NCBI GenBank assembly: GCA_900544475.1 | Contig: UQVU01000123.1 | Coordinates: 1-5,451 of the forward strand | Direction: 5' to 3' | DNA length: 5,451 nt | DNA from: an uncultured Butyricicoccus sp. | GTDB taxonomy: Bacteria > Bacillota > Clostridia > Oscillospirales > Butyricicoccaceae | Shown here: in pieces, positions 5,399 through 5,451 of the stretch | Layout: the number at the start of each line of letters is the position of its first letter | How positions within the stretch are numbered: position 1 is the first letter of the stretch | Translations under genes and position numbers: made by a program | Notes under the pieces: generated by a model | What the model was told of the DNA's origin: nothing | What the model saw: the letters and a program-made list of their open reading frames with translations, nothing else | The model's database searches: none

Positions 5399-5451
5399 AA
5401 TGATACGCCTCTTTTTCTGTCGAGCGCCGCCTGAAACGGAACGGCAGCGCG

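Overview
The window most likely comes from a fairly GC-rich member of the Clostridia (Firmicutes), plausibly an Oscillospiraceae/Ruminococcaceae-type gut anaerobe. This placement is an inference. It rests on strong GGAGG-type ribosome binding sites, GC-rich third codon positions beside AT-rich promoter regions, a C(UUCG)G terminator, a small Cys/His-rich protein of a kind I associate with Clostridia, and short GC-rich palindromic intergenic repeats. No rRNA, tRNA or marker gene is present to fix the taxon.

Layout, left to right. Positions 1-317 hold no supportable gene. This is a GC-rich intergenic stretch full of short inverted repeats, including a module of about 60 bp duplicated with a 91-92 bp period and a 16-bp palindromic motif present three times. 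An extended -10 promoter (TATAAT at 318-323) then leads into a plus-strand gene (349-1800) for a polytopic membrane protein of the Wzx/MOP polysaccharide flippase type. It ends in a nested-hairpin terminator (1809-1855) that can probably work in both directions. A second repeat cluster (1883-1946) fills the rest of the convergent intergenic space. On the minus strand, trkA (3432-4781) and trkH (1974-3419) form a tight two-gene operon. It is read from a sigma-A-like promoter (4877-4905) through a leader of about 90 nt that can fold into hairpins. Further right, a minus-strand gene (5033-5398) encodes a 121-residue protein with ten cysteines and ends in a very clear UUCG-loop terminator (4981-5012).

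How the genes work together. TrkH is the K+-conducting membrane subunit, and TrkA is the cytoplasmic gating ring that binds nucleotides through two RCK modules; together they form a complete Trk potassium uptake system. The flippase converges on this operon and appears to be a separate transcription unit. No glycosyltransferase or polymerase gene is visible beside it, so its substrate is unknown. The Cys-rich gene has its own terminator and is separate from trkAH.

I found no clear new multi-gene system. The items most worth checking are the Cys-rich small protein, the two repeat clusters, the structured trkA leader, and the loss of the acidic nucleotide-binding residue in the first RCK domain of TrkA.
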